DNA from: JBOGIG01 sp050742455
GTDB lineage: Bacteria > Actinomycetota > Acidimicrobiia > Acidimicrobiales > JBOGIG01
Direction: 5' to 3'
Length of the DNA: 33,423 nucleotides
Assembly: GCA_050742455.1 (NCBI GenBank)
Contig: JBOGIG010000058.1
Coordinates: forward strand, 1 to 33,423
The translations under genes and the position numbers were made by a program. A model generated the notes under the pieces. That model worked only from the letters and a program-made list of their open reading frames with translations, was not told the origin of the DNA and did no database searches. Below, in pieces: positions 7,880 to 15,335 of the stretch (positions within the stretch are counted from its first letter, which is position 1; the number at the start of each line of letters is the position of its first letter).

Positions 7880-8792
7880 CACCAATCACTATCACCACAG
7901 CCATGTGCTGTCCCGAAAGGCCGACGCCCGCCATCTGACCATCGCCCTTGGACTGATTATCACCTTCATGGTGGTCGAGGCCATCGTCGCTGTCCTGTCG
8001 GGATCTTTGGCCCTCCTGGCCGACTCAGGGCACATGCTGACCGATGCCGGAGCCATCGGAGCATCGTTGTGGGCAGCGCATCTCGCCACCCGGCCGCCCG
8101 TTGGGGCATGGACATTCGGCTTCAAGCGAGCTGAGATCCTCTCGGCGGCTGGGAACGGCCTCACCCTTGCGATCGTCTCCGCCCTCATCGCCTTCGAATC
8201 GGTACGCCGCCTGCTTCATCCGAGCCCGGTAGGTGGCCTCAGCATGGTCATCGTCGCCATCATCGGTGTGGCGGTGAACCTCATCGCCGCCGGCACACTC
8301 AAGAGGGCAGACCGCTCCAGCATGAACGTCGAGGGCTCATTTCGACACATCCTCACCGATCTTTACGCCTTTGTCGCCACAGTGATCGCCGGCATCGTGG
8401 TGTTGGCGACCGGGTTCGAGCGAGCCGATGCCATCGCCTCGCTGGTTGTGGTTGCCCTGATGCTCAAGGCCGCGTGGGGGCTGCTCAAGGCCTCGGGAAG
8501 GGTACTGCTCGAGGCCGCGCCCGAAGGTGTGGACCTGAACGAGGTCAGGGCCCACATCTTGTCGACGGAGCACGTGTCGGAGGTTCATGACCTACACGCC
8601 TGGACGGTGACGTCGGATCTGCCCGTCCTGTCGGCTCACGTCGTCGTCGACGAGTCCTGTTTCTCCGACGGTCATGCCTGCCAGATCCTCGATGAGATCC
8701 AGGCGTGTCTCAGCGGCCACTTCGACGTCGAGCACTCAACCTTCCAGCTCGAAGTGGCCGGCCATCTCGAGCACGAGGCGGGTGCGCATTAG
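7872..8792 (+). CDS. Cation diffusion facilitator (CzcD-like Zn/Co/Cd exporter)
   Basis: A 306-aa inner-membrane proton/metal antiporter of the CDF family, six transmembrane helices plus a C-terminal cytoplasmic domain. The binding-site motifs HxxxD occur in helix II (SGHMLTDAGA) and helix V (FRHILTDLYA), the arrangement of Zn/Cd/Co transporters. The N-terminus is His-rich (HYHHSH). The C-terminal domain contains VHDLHAWTVTSDLPVLSAHVVV, a standard CDF signature. It starts inside the end of copA (8-bp overlap), so it is the last gene of the copper-inducible operon. CDF proteins are not known as main copper exporters, so co-induction with copper is notable. Confidence 0.93.
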   Translation: MGDTNHYHHSHVLSRKADARHLTIALGLIITFMVVEAIVAVLSGSLALLADSGHMLTDAGAIGASLWAAHLATRPPVGAWTFGFKRAEILSAAGNGLTLAIVSALIAFESVRRLLHPSPVGGLSMVIVAIIGVAVNLIAAGTLKRADRSSMNVEGSFRHILTDLYAFVATVIAGIVVLATGFERADAIASLVVVALMLKAAWGLLKASGRVLLEAAPEGVDLNEVRAHILSTEHVSEVHDLHAWTVTSDLPVLSAHVVVDESCFSDGHACQILDEIQACLSGHFDVEHSTFQLEVAGHLEHEAGAH

Positions 8793-8803
8793 CCAATTGC
8801 GTC

Positions 8804-9907
8804 TCAGGGTGATTGGCATCCCGAGGGTGGACTGGTCGCCCCGGTCTGTCCCGGCATTAGCACTTTGCCGGCGCAGCCGAACTTGGAGAAGGTGGCGTCC
8901 AATACCACGGTGCTGCCATCGGCGAAGGAGTCCACCGACTTGACCCGGCGGATGTACCCGGCTCCGTCGATCGACACATCGACAGTGTCGGCTTTGTAGC
9001 CCTGCGCCTTCAGGAGCTTCAGCGCCGTGGTAATGGTCTGGGCTTCGGGGCCGCTCGTACCGGGAGCACCGGCCAGCTGGTTCAAGTCGTTCGACACCCG
9101 ATATACCGTGACCGCTACGCCGTCGACGGATCCCGTGCCCGTCCTGGTTGCAGCGCCGACGGCGGGCTGGACCAGATCGAGGTACCCAGAGGGGCTTGCC
9201 ATGCCCATCATGGCCACGGCGCCCTCCCGATCGCCCAGGGTCCCTTCGGTCAATCCGGCAAATCCGGGCAAGGTCTGGCCGCCACCCGATCCAACAGCCG
9301 AAGTCCCGCCATAACCCGAAGACGCCATCGGGGCCAGGCCGATGTCGCCAAAGCCGCTCTCGCGGACGGTGGTGGCGTCCACTCGCACGCTTACCTCTAG
9401 CCCGCGGCCGATGCGAGCCGATGCCACCATGGCCGTCGGATTGGTGTTGATAACGCCCGTGCCGGTGACCAGGGGACCGATCGTGGTCGAAGGCGGGACG
9501 GTGCATGTAGTGGTCACGGCTCGTGACGAACTGGTCGCCCCGGGCACTGGGCTATTGGAAACTACCGGTGCCTTTCGACACAGCATGGTCGAGGTCGTGG
9601 TCGGTGCAGCATCCGTTGCGGCAGTGCTGAAAAGGGAATAGGAGAAGTCGAAATTCTTCGAATCGGTGGTGGCGCTGAGCGCCGACAGGACCTGATCGCG
9701 GGCTGGTCCTGATCCCACGATCGGATGCCGGTCCCCGTGGTGGTCGGCCAGAGACTTGGAAGAGCCTCCGGCTGCGACCAAGGCCACCGGCAGGGCCACT
9801 ACGACCAGCACCGCAGCGGCGATTGGCACCGTGCCAGACCGGCGGTGAGGAGCGCCCTTGGCCTCATGGTCGGGATCGTCTTGGAGCCAGCTTCGTCTTC
9901 GCTTCAC
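8804..9907 (-). CDS. Membrane-anchored or secreted hypothetical protein
   Basis: A 367-aa protein with a basic N-terminus (MKRRRSWLQDD) and one hydrophobic helix at about residues 28-47 (VPIAAAVLVVVALPVALVAAG). No lipobox cysteine follows, so it is a single-pass or signal-peptide protein rather than a lipoprotein. The mature part is rich in Ser, Thr, Gly and Ala. It includes a VDGVAVTVYRVSNDLNQLAG segment and an IDGAGYIRRVKSVDSFADGSTVVLDATFSKFG tail. This layout recalls LppX/LprG-like or similar actinobacterial envelope proteins, but I cannot assign a family. The GTG start has GGGAGG 8 nt upstream and a near-perfect promoter further up. It converges on the CDF gene with 11 bp between stops. 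Confidence 0.8.
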   Translation of the reverse strand: MKRRRSWLQDDPDHEAKGAPHRRSGTVPIAAAVLVVVALPVALVAAGGSSKSLADHHGDRHPIVGSGPARDQVLSALSATTDSKNFDFSYSLFSTAATDAAPTTTSTMLCRKAPVVSNSPVPGATSSSRAVTTTCTVPPSTTIGPLVTGTGVINTNPTAMVASARIGRGLEVSVRVDATTVRESGFGDIGLAPMASSGYGGTSAVGSGGGQTLPGFAGLTEGTLGDREGAVAMMGMASPSGYLDLVQPAVGAATRTGTGSVDGVAVTVYRVSNDLNQLAGAPGTSGPEAQTITTALKLLKAQGYKADTVDVSIDGAGYIRRVKSVDSFADGSTVVLDATFSKFGCAGKVLMPGQTGATSPPSGCQSP

Positions 9908-9948
9908 GGCAAGGTCCTCCCGATCTCTCGGTCGGTTTCGCTGAGGGG

Positions 9949-9977
9949 ATTATACGCGCGGCGTCCTCCAATTGGAA
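9949..9977 (-). promoter_or_regulatory. Sigma-70-like promoter of the secreted-protein gene
   Basis: On the minus strand a perfect TATAAT lies at 9954-9949, with TTCCAA at 9977-9972 as a weak -35 box 17 bp away. Transcription would start near 9942, leaving about 35 nt of leader that includes the GGGAGG ribosome site (9921-9916). Confidence 0.55.
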
Positions 9978-10060
9978 GCGGTTTGGCGCAGGGTGCCTGG
10001 CGTCAAATCAGGGGGGGCAGTTGGCCGAGGTCCTCCCCCACCGGGTCGGTTCCGATGGCG

Positions 10061-10579
10061 TCAGGTCGGATCGTCGGCCGCTGCTTCGAAGGTCGGTTCG
10101 ACGGATACTTCGCACGCCAAACTGTTGGCGATGTAGCACTCCCGATGGGCTACTTCGACCAGATGGGCCAGCCTTTCCGGACTGGTCCCGGACCCGACCA
10201 GGATTCTCGGGTGCAGGTGGATGGCGGTGATCCGCATCGGATCGGAGTCGGTGGGCATGATCCCCTCGGCCTCGTCGTCGTAGCGGCGGACATCGATCCT
10301 GGCCCGCGCCGCCACGGCCAGAAAAGACAGCAACTGACATGATGCGGCTGCCAATACGAGCAACTGCTCCGGGTTGGCCTCATGGGGGTTACCTCCAAAG
10401 GCCACGTCGGCGCTTAAGGAAATGTTGGCTTCCGAGGGTGGCGTCGATCCGACGTGAGTCCTGGTGTAGGCCGAATAGCCGTGGGCTGTGGCGCCCTGCC
10501 AATGACAGTGGGCTTGGTAGCGGTGGCTGGTGGGCGCGCCCGACGATTCGACATCCTCGCCGTCGTGGGTCTCAGGCAT
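10061..10579 (-). CDS. OsmC family peroxiredoxin-like protein
   Basis: A 172-aa OsmC/Ohr-fold protein, expected to reduce organic hydroperoxides with a pair of reactive cysteines. These are C81 (LVLAAASCQLLSFLA) and C148 (AHRECYIANS). The segment FGGNPHEANPEQLLVLAAASC is the family hallmark. The start is ATG 10579, which overlaps the end of the upstream methyltransferase by 8 bp; an open frame extends further 5' but only as a shadow of that gene. It is the last gene of a minus-strand run with DUF2277 and the methyltransferase. The N-terminal 15 residues are acidic and probably disordered. Confidence 0.92.
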   Translation of the reverse strand: MPETHDGEDVESSGAPTSHRYQAHCHWQGATAHGYSAYTRTHVGSTPPSEANISLSADVAFGGNPHEANPEQLLVLAAASCQLLSFLAVAARARIDVRRYDDEAEGIMPTDSDPMRITAIHLHPRILVGSGTSPERLAHLVEVAHRECYIANSLACEVSVEPTFEAAADDPT

Positions 10580-11282
10580 CGGGCCGGGTGAAGCGCAAGA
10601 GGAGCTTCTCGTCGTTGTAGTAGTCCAACCACCTGAGCAGATCACGGCCCGTTGTCGGGTCGCTGTCATGATCGGCGGTCCGGTCACGGGCCGGGATGAA
10701 CCCCATCTTGAGTCGGGCCACGGCCGCTTGGAACCCCACCGCTTGGAAGACGTCGACCACCTCGTCGATCGAGTAGAGGGGTGGCAAATCCAGCTCGTCA
10801 ACCTGTTGGCGATGCCACTCGACCATGAGCGGGCTCGCATCATGGACACCCATTACGGCGTGGTAGCTGCCCCCGGGGGCCAGGGCGTCAAAGATGGCCA
10901 GGGCGTGTGCGGAAAGTTCATGGATCAGGTAGAGGACCTCATGACTGAATGCCGCGTCGAAGCCTCGCCAGTCCCCTGGCACGGTGTGTGTCACCTCAAA
11001 TCTCAAGGGGCGTGACCCGGCCAGCCGGCGAGCATCCTCGATGGCCATCCAGGCCGGGTCGTAGCCGAATCCCTGGGCAATCCCGGCCCGATCGGAAAGC
11101 AATCTCAAAAAGCCTCCCCGGTTACATCCAGCATCGAGAACCCGTCTGGCGGCCAGGTTGGTGTCGATCGTGTCGAGCATCGACCTCCAGACAAAGCCGT
11201 GCTCATCCTGCATGGCTTCGTCCTCGTCGGCGCTTCGCCAGTACGAGCCCTTGTCCGCGGTCACGGCTTTAACCATAGGCAC
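10572..11282 (-). CDS. Class I SAM-dependent methyltransferase
   Basis: A 236-aa Rossmann-fold methyltransferase. Motif I is RRVLDAGCNRGGFLRLL, and the acidic residue of motif II lies in GFGYDPAWM. Motif IV-like FDAAFSHEVLYLIHEL and the following LAPGGSYHAVMG strand complete the core. The C-terminus has an FQAVGFQAAVARLKMGFIPA block of the kind seen in small-molecule methyltransferases. GTG 11282 and ATG 11276 are both possible starts; neither has a strong ribosome site. It lies 39 bp downstream of DUF2277 and overlaps the OsmC gene by 8 bp. The substrate cannot be inferred. Confidence 0.88.
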   Translation of the reverse strand: MPMVKAVTADKGSYWRSADEDEAMQDEHGFVWRSMLDTIDTNLAARRVLDAGCNRGGFLRLLSDRAGIAQGFGYDPAWMAIEDARRLAGSRPLRFEVTHTVPGDWRGFDAAFSHEVLYLIHELSAHALAIFDALAPGGSYHAVMGVHDASPLMVEWHRQQVDELDLPPLYSIDEVVDVFQAVGFQAAVARLKMGFIPARDRTADHDSDPTTGRDLLRWLDYYNDEKLLLRFTRPDA

Positions 11283-11321
11283 TCTTGGTTTTCAAAAGCC
11301 GGCCACATTGTCAATGACCCT

Positions 11322-11567
11322 TCACGGGTGATGACGTCGAAGCGGCGGCAACGTCGGTGGGGGTCCCTGCCTGGCCGGGAGGGACCCAAGTAGCTCGAAG
11401 GTTGCCTCGGCTACACGACCGACGGCCTTTTCGAAAGAGTCCTGCGTACGCCCCGATGGAGTGCGAATGCCGCTGACCTTGCGCACGTACTGGCGAGCGG
11501 CCGCCACGATTTCCTCAGCTGACGCCTCAGGTTCCAGGCCCCTAAGGGTGGTGATATTGCGACACAT
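11322..11567 (-). CDS. DUF2277 family protein
   Basis: An 81-aa protein of unknown function matching the DUF2277 pattern: MCRNITTLRGLEPEASAEEI, then AAARQYVRKVSGIRTPSG, then the helix FEKAVGRVAEATFELLGSL. The MCRNI start and the VRKVSG core are the strongly conserved parts of the family. The C-terminus is Pro- and Arg-rich and varies in the family. No Shine-Dalgarno site precedes ATG 11567, but a TANNNT box ends 7 nt upstream, which suggests a leaderless mRNA. It is the first gene of a run with the methyltransferase and OsmC. Confidence 0.9.
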   Translation of the reverse strand: MCRNITTLRGLEPEASAEEIVAAARQYVRKVSGIRTPSGRTQDSFEKAVGRVAEATFELLGSLPARQGPPPTLPPLRRHHP

Positions 11568-11573
11568 GGGCCA

Positions 11574-11579
11574 AGGTTA
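11574..11579 (-). promoter_or_regulatory. Candidate -10 box for leaderless DUF2277 transcript
   Basis: TAACCT on the minus strand (11579-11574) ends 7 nt before ATG 11567. No ribosome site lies between them. No convincing -35 box was seen. Confidence 0.35.
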
Positions 11580-11588
11580 CGCACCGGC

Positions 11589-11629
11589 GGCACGGCCGCC
11601 CCGGCTACACAGGCACGGCCGCCCCGGCT
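11589..11629. repeat. 18-bp direct repeat, 23-bp period
   Basis: GGCACGGCCGCCCCGGCT occurs identically at 11589-11606 and 11612-11629, in the gap between DUF2277 and satP. The rest of this 288-bp gap holds the satP promoter and about 130 nt of leader with no gene. Confidence 0.8.
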
Positions 11630-11696
11630 TCAGCGTGAGGCTGGTAGGCCCGCCGAGCCGAACCCGGATATTTCGCCTGAGATTCCGTCGGGATCC

Positions 11697-11723
11697 TTGA
11701 CAAGGGTTCCAAAACCCTATAAG
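11697..11723 (+). promoter_or_regulatory. satP-acs promoter with palindromic operator in the spacer
   Basis: A consensus TTGACA at 11697-11702 is followed after 15 bp by TATAAG (11718-11723). The spacer holds a perfect palindrome, AGGGTT-CCAA-AACCCT (11703-11718), which touches the -10 box, a typical repressor position. The leader to satP is about 125 nt. The regulator is unknown; the short spacer weakens the promoter call. Confidence 0.5.
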
Positions 11724-11855
11724 CACGTCAGTTGAAGGTTCAAGATATCCACTGGAAGGGATTTTCGGCCGAGTAGGCGCAATCTCGGGAAGGCATATCG
11801 CTGAAGAACTTCGACGGCCTCCCCGTTCAAATCACGAGAGAATCGGGAGGACGCT

Positions 11856-12500
11856 ATGTCAACGAGGTCGGACTTTCTACCTGATCCCCAAGCGGGTGGT
11901 GGTGTACCCACGGCTCGGACCATGTTTCAGTCGGTAGCCGATCCGGCACCACTGGGGCTCGGGGCGTTCGCCATGACCACGTTTGCCCTAAGCATTGGCA
12001 ACACCAACGTGTGGGGCCCTGCGGCCTTTACCGCGCTGGCCCTGGCCCTTGTCTATGGCGGCGCCGTTCAGTTGTTCGCCGGTATGTGGGAGTTCGCCCG
12101 CAAGAACACCTTTGGCGCCTTGGCCTTCAGCTCATACGGGGCCTTCTGGATTTCCTATTACGTCCTGGTCCATACCATCCTGCCCGGGGTCAAGAATACG
12201 GCCGACATTCCAGTCATCGTGGGTGTGTACCTGCTCGGCTGGACGATATTCACCTTCTACATGACCATCGCATCATTCAGGGTGTCGGGCGCGGTGGTGG
12301 CGGTGTTCGTGCTGTTGACCGTGACCTACGTCCTTTTGACCATCGGCGCCTTCAACTCCAACGCGAACCTGACCAAGGCGGGCGGTTGGGTGGGCGTGGC
12401 GACCGCGGCGGCGGCTTGGTATGCATCGTTTGGCGGTGTGGTCAATGAGACCTTCAAGAAGAAGGTCATTCCCCTGATGCCCCTGGCCCCGCGCGAGTAA
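11856..12500 (+). CDS. satP: Acetate/succinate uptake permease (GPR1/FUN34/YaaH, SatP)
   Basis: A 214-aa membrane protein with six predicted helices. The family signature is ADPAPLGLGAFAMTTFALS near residues 28-46, corresponding to the NPAPLGL motif. FAGMWEFARKNTFGALAFSSYGAFW is the second strongly conserved block. These proteins import acetate or succinate with protons. ATG 11856 has GGGAGG 5 nt upstream. It is followed after 56 bp by acetyl-CoA synthetase, so the pair forms an acetate uptake and activation unit behind the promoter at 11697. The first 25 residues and the charged C-terminus face the cytoplasm by family analogy. Confidence 0.94.
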   Translation: MSTRSDFLPDPQAGGGVPTARTMFQSVADPAPLGLGAFAMTTFALSIGNTNVWGPAAFTALALALVYGGAVQLFAGMWEFARKNTFGALAFSSYGAFWISYYVLVHTILPGVKNTADIPVIVGVYLLGWTIFTFYMTIASFRVSGAVVAVFVLLTVTYVLLTIGAFNSNANLTKAGGWVGVATAAAAWYASFGGVVNETFKKKVIPLMPLAPRE

Positions 12501-12556
12501 CGCAGTTTGGCCTCGAGCCTGAGGCATCGCATTCACTACATGAGGAGTTGAGCCCT

Positions 12557-14554
12557 ATGACGGAAAATTCGGATGGCCACGGTGGAGACGCCCTGTCGGC
12601 GCTGCTACACGAGACTCGACAGTTTCCGCCCCCACCGGAATTTTCCGCTGGGGCCAACGCCCAGCCGGACATCTATGCCAAGGCCAACGCCGACCCCCAG
12701 GCGTGGTGGGCGGAACAGGCCGATACCCTGACATGGGAGCGGCGCTGGGACAAGGTGCTCGAATGGGACCTGCCCTTCGCCAAGTGGTTCGTAGGCGGAC
12801 GGATCAACGCCGCCTACAACTGCGTGGACCGCCACGTCGAGGCCGGCAATGGCGCGAGGGTGGCCTTCCATTGGGTGGGAGAACCCGAGGGAGAGTCCCT
12901 GGCCATCACCTACGCCGACTTGCACAAGAGGGTGTGCCGCGCGGCCAATGCCCTGATCGAACTGGGGGTGAACGCCGGCGACCGGGTGATGATCTACCTC
13001 CCCATGATCCCCGAGGCGGTTGTGGCCATGCTGGCCTGCGCCCGCCTGGGCGCCCCCCACTCGGTGGTGTTCGGCGGGTTCTCTGCGGAGGCCATGGCGG
13101 CTCGAACACTAGACGCCGACGCCCGGGTGGTGATCACCGCCGACGGAGGCTACCGCCGGGGGACGACGGTGGCCCTCAAGCCCAATGTCGACGAGGCCAT
13201 GGAGCAGTGCCCCGACGTCCGCTCCATCCTGGTCGTGCGCCGCACGGGCCAGGATGTGGCCTGGAAGGAGGGGCGCGACGTCTGGTGGCACGACGTGGTC
13301 GACCGCCAGGCCGACACTCACCAAGCGCAGGCCTTCGACGCCGAGCAGCCTCTCTACATCATGTACACCAGCGGGACCACAGCCCAGCCCAAGGGAATAC
13401 TGCACACCACCGGGGGCTATTTGGTCCATACCTCCACCACCCACCGCCTCATCTTCGACCTCAAGGCAGAAGAGGACATCTTCTGGACGGCGGCCGACAT
13501 CGGGTGGGTGACCGGGCACAGCTACATCGTCTATGGCCCGCTGGCCAATGGAACCACTTCGGTCATGTACGAAGGCACGCCCGACGCCGGAGGCCGCGAC
13601 AGGTGGTGGCGGATAGTCGAGGACTACAAGGTCTCCATCCTCTATACCGCACCGACCACTATCCGTACCTTGATGAAATGGGGTGAGGAGCACCCCCACG
13701 CCCATGATCTGTCCAGCTTGCGCCTGTTGGGATCGGTCGGCGAGCCCATCAACCCCGAGGCCTGGATGTGGTATCGAGAGCACATCGGCGGGAACCGGTG
13801 TCCCATAGTGGACACGTGGTGGCAGACCGAGACGGGTGGGATTCTCATCTCCCCCCTGCCCGGCGTCACCTCAACCAAGCCGGGAGCGGCCATGACCGCC
13901 TTCCCCGGCATTAGCGCAGACGTGGTCGACAACGCCGGTGACCCGGTCGGCAACGGCGAGGGTGGGTACCTGGTCATCAACCAACCGTGGCCCGGCATGC
14001 TGCGCGGCATCTGGGGCGATCCGGAGCGTTACAAGGACACCTACTGGTCCCGCTTCGCCGGGCGGTACTTTGCCGGCGACGGGGCCAAGAAGGACGAGGA
14101 CGGCGATCTGTGGCTCTTGGGCCGCATCGACGACGTAATGAATATCTCGGGCCATCGCATCTCCACCACCGAGATCGAACACGCCCTGGTCAGTCACCCC
14201 CGGGCGGCCGAGGCCGCCGTCGTTGGGGCCTCCGACCCCATCACCGGACAGGCCATAGTGGCCTTTGTCTCGGTCAAGGGGGATGCGGCCCAGAGCGAAG
14301 AGGACGGCGCGGCATTGGTGGTCGAGCTGCGGGACACGGTGGCCACCATGATCGGACCAATCGCCAAGCCCCGCCAGATCATCCTCACCCCCGACCTTCC
14401 CAAGACCCGAAGCGGCAAGATCATGCGGCGGCTGTTGCGCGACGTGGCCGAGCACCGCGAGCTGGGCGACGTCACCACCCTTCTCGATCCGACCGTGGTC
14501 AACATGATCGACGCACAAATGAAGGAGTCGGTCGGCAGCGACGAGGAGGCCTGA
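12557..14554 (+). CDS. acs: Acetyl-CoA synthetase (AMP-forming)
   Basis: A 665-aa ANL-superfamily ligase converting acetate, ATP and CoA to acetyl-CoA. The ATP loop is YTSGTTAQPKGILHTTGGY, where the usual family TSGSTG-type stretch reads TSGTTA. Later motifs are WWQTETGGILISPLPG, the hinge GRIDDVMNISGHR, and the C-terminal TRSGKIMRRLLR with catalytic K621, the site acetylated by Pat in other species. ATG 12557 is preferred, with GAGGAG at 12542-12547; the in-frame TTG 12548 lies almost on that site. The length is normal for the family. It follows satP and is probably co-transcribed with it. Confidence 0.96.
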   Translation: MTENSDGHGGDALSALLHETRQFPPPPEFSAGANAQPDIYAKANADPQAWWAEQADTLTWERRWDKVLEWDLPFAKWFVGGRINAAYNCVDRHVEAGNGARVAFHWVGEPEGESLAITYADLHKRVCRAANALIELGVNAGDRVMIYLPMIPEAVVAMLACARLGAPHSVVFGGFSAEAMAARTLDADARVVITADGGYRRGTTVALKPNVDEAMEQCPDVRSILVVRRTGQDVAWKEGRDVWWHDVVDRQADTHQAQAFDAEQPLYIMYTSGTTAQPKGILHTTGGYLVHTSTTHRLIFDLKAEEDIFWTAADIGWVTGHSYIVYGPLANGTTSVMYEGTPDAGGRDRWWRIVEDYKVSILYTAPTTIRTLMKWGEEHPHAHDLSSLRLLGSVGEPINPEAWMWYREHIGGNRCPIVDTWWQTETGGILISPLPGVTSTKPGAAMTAFPGISADVVDNAGDPVGNGEGGYLVINQPWPGMLRGIWGDPERYKDTYWSRFAGRYFAGDGAKKDEDGDLWLLGRIDDVMNISGHRISTTEIEHALVSHPRAAEAAVVGASDPITGQAIVAFVSVKGDAAQSEEDGAALVVELRDTVATMIGPIAKPRQIILTPDLPKTRSGKIMRRLLRDVAEHRELGDVTTLLDPTVVNMIDAQMKESVGSDEEA

Positions 14555-14612
14555 ACAGGCGGCGGCCATGGTCCTGCTTGCAACGTTGGCAGTGCCACCA
14601 TCCCGGCTGTGG

Positions 14613-14628
14613 GGCCCAAACCAGGGCC
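14613..14628. terminator. Weak hairpin between convergent acs and GNAT genes
   Basis: GGCCC-AAACCA-GGGCC forms a 5-bp stem in the 107-bp gap between two converging genes. No U-tract follows on either strand, so factor-independent termination is doubtful. Confidence 0.25.
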
Positions 14629-14661
14629 ATCAACAGGCCTCGCGCGGTCCCACGGGATGGC

Positions 14662-15333
14662 CTAAGCGGGACCCCACAGCCCGAGCACCTGCCATCCCGA
14701 GTCGGGGAAGCCGGATACTCGGGCTACCTTGTCGCTGGCCAGGTTGTCGTAGGCGTGCAGGTAGGTAGGGACGGCCCCTTCGGCGAGCACCCTCCTGGCC
14801 GCCTGAGCCACCAGCATGGGAGCAAGTCCCCGACCCCGCATGTTTTCCTCGGTGGCCACCGCCAACTCCTGTCCCCACCGATCATGACGCTTGCGGCCCA
14901 CCCCGGATGCATAGCGACCCGTGTCGTCCCAGGCGATCAGCACCTCACCATTGAAGGGTCGCAGCCAATCGGGGACCCGGTCGTCACTCGGTTCGATCCA
15001 CTCCCCCACTTCGCCCAAGTCGGCCGGCGACGCGCACCAGCGGAACTTGCCCCTGCCCAATCGGGATTCGGGATGGCCCAATGCTTCGCCCAATCGCGGG
15101 GCAATCTCGTCAAGATCCTGACCAAGAGACCGCACCGGTCCCTCCAGGCCCGGAGGGACCGACAGCACCGATCCATCCGGAGTCGCCACCCCGGCAAATA
15201 CCTGGACCCTTCCATCCCATCCTGGTTCCTCACGTCGGGCTGAGCCCACCACGGTGACCTGCCCCAGCACCGGAGGCCAACGGCCCAGCCACGACGACAG
15301 ATGTCGCTCCAAGCGAACAGCCACACTTGCCAC
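14662..15333 (-). CDS. GNAT family N-acetyltransferase
   Basis: A 223-aa protein whose C-terminal half carries the acetyl-CoA binding fold. ELAVATEENMRGRGLAPMLV (about residues 156-175) gives motif A with the R-G-R-G-L-A pyrophosphate loop, followed by a long helix and YLHAYDNLASDKVARVSGF (motif B). The N-terminal half (about 110 residues) is not a recognisable GNAT domain. It contains a GKFRWCASPADLGEVGEW segment and may bind substrate. The GTG start has GGAGG 6 nt upstream and lies 2 bp after the stop of the phosphotransferase gene. The two are therefore one operon. The substrate is unknown. Confidence 0.85.
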   Translation of the reverse strand: MASVAVRLERHLSSWLGRWPPVLGQVTVVGSARREEPGWDGRVQVFAGVATPDGSVLSVPPGLEGPVRSLGQDLDEIAPRLGEALGHPESRLGRGKFRWCASPADLGEVGEWIEPSDDRVPDWLRPFNGEVLIAWDDTGRYASGVGRKRHDRWGQELAVATEENMRGRGLAPMLVAQAARRVLAEGAVPTYLHAYDNLASDKVARVSGFPDSGWQVLGLWGPA

Positions 15334-15335
15334 GA

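Noticed and set aside
12703..13686. 327-aa open frame on the plus strand inside acs
   Set aside because: It is a GC-rich shadow frame of acs with Arg/Pro/Gly-rich composition and no motif.
13987..15243. 418-aa open frame on the plus strand
   Set aside because: It overlaps acs and the antisense of the GNAT gene; composition is shadow-like and no domain is visible.
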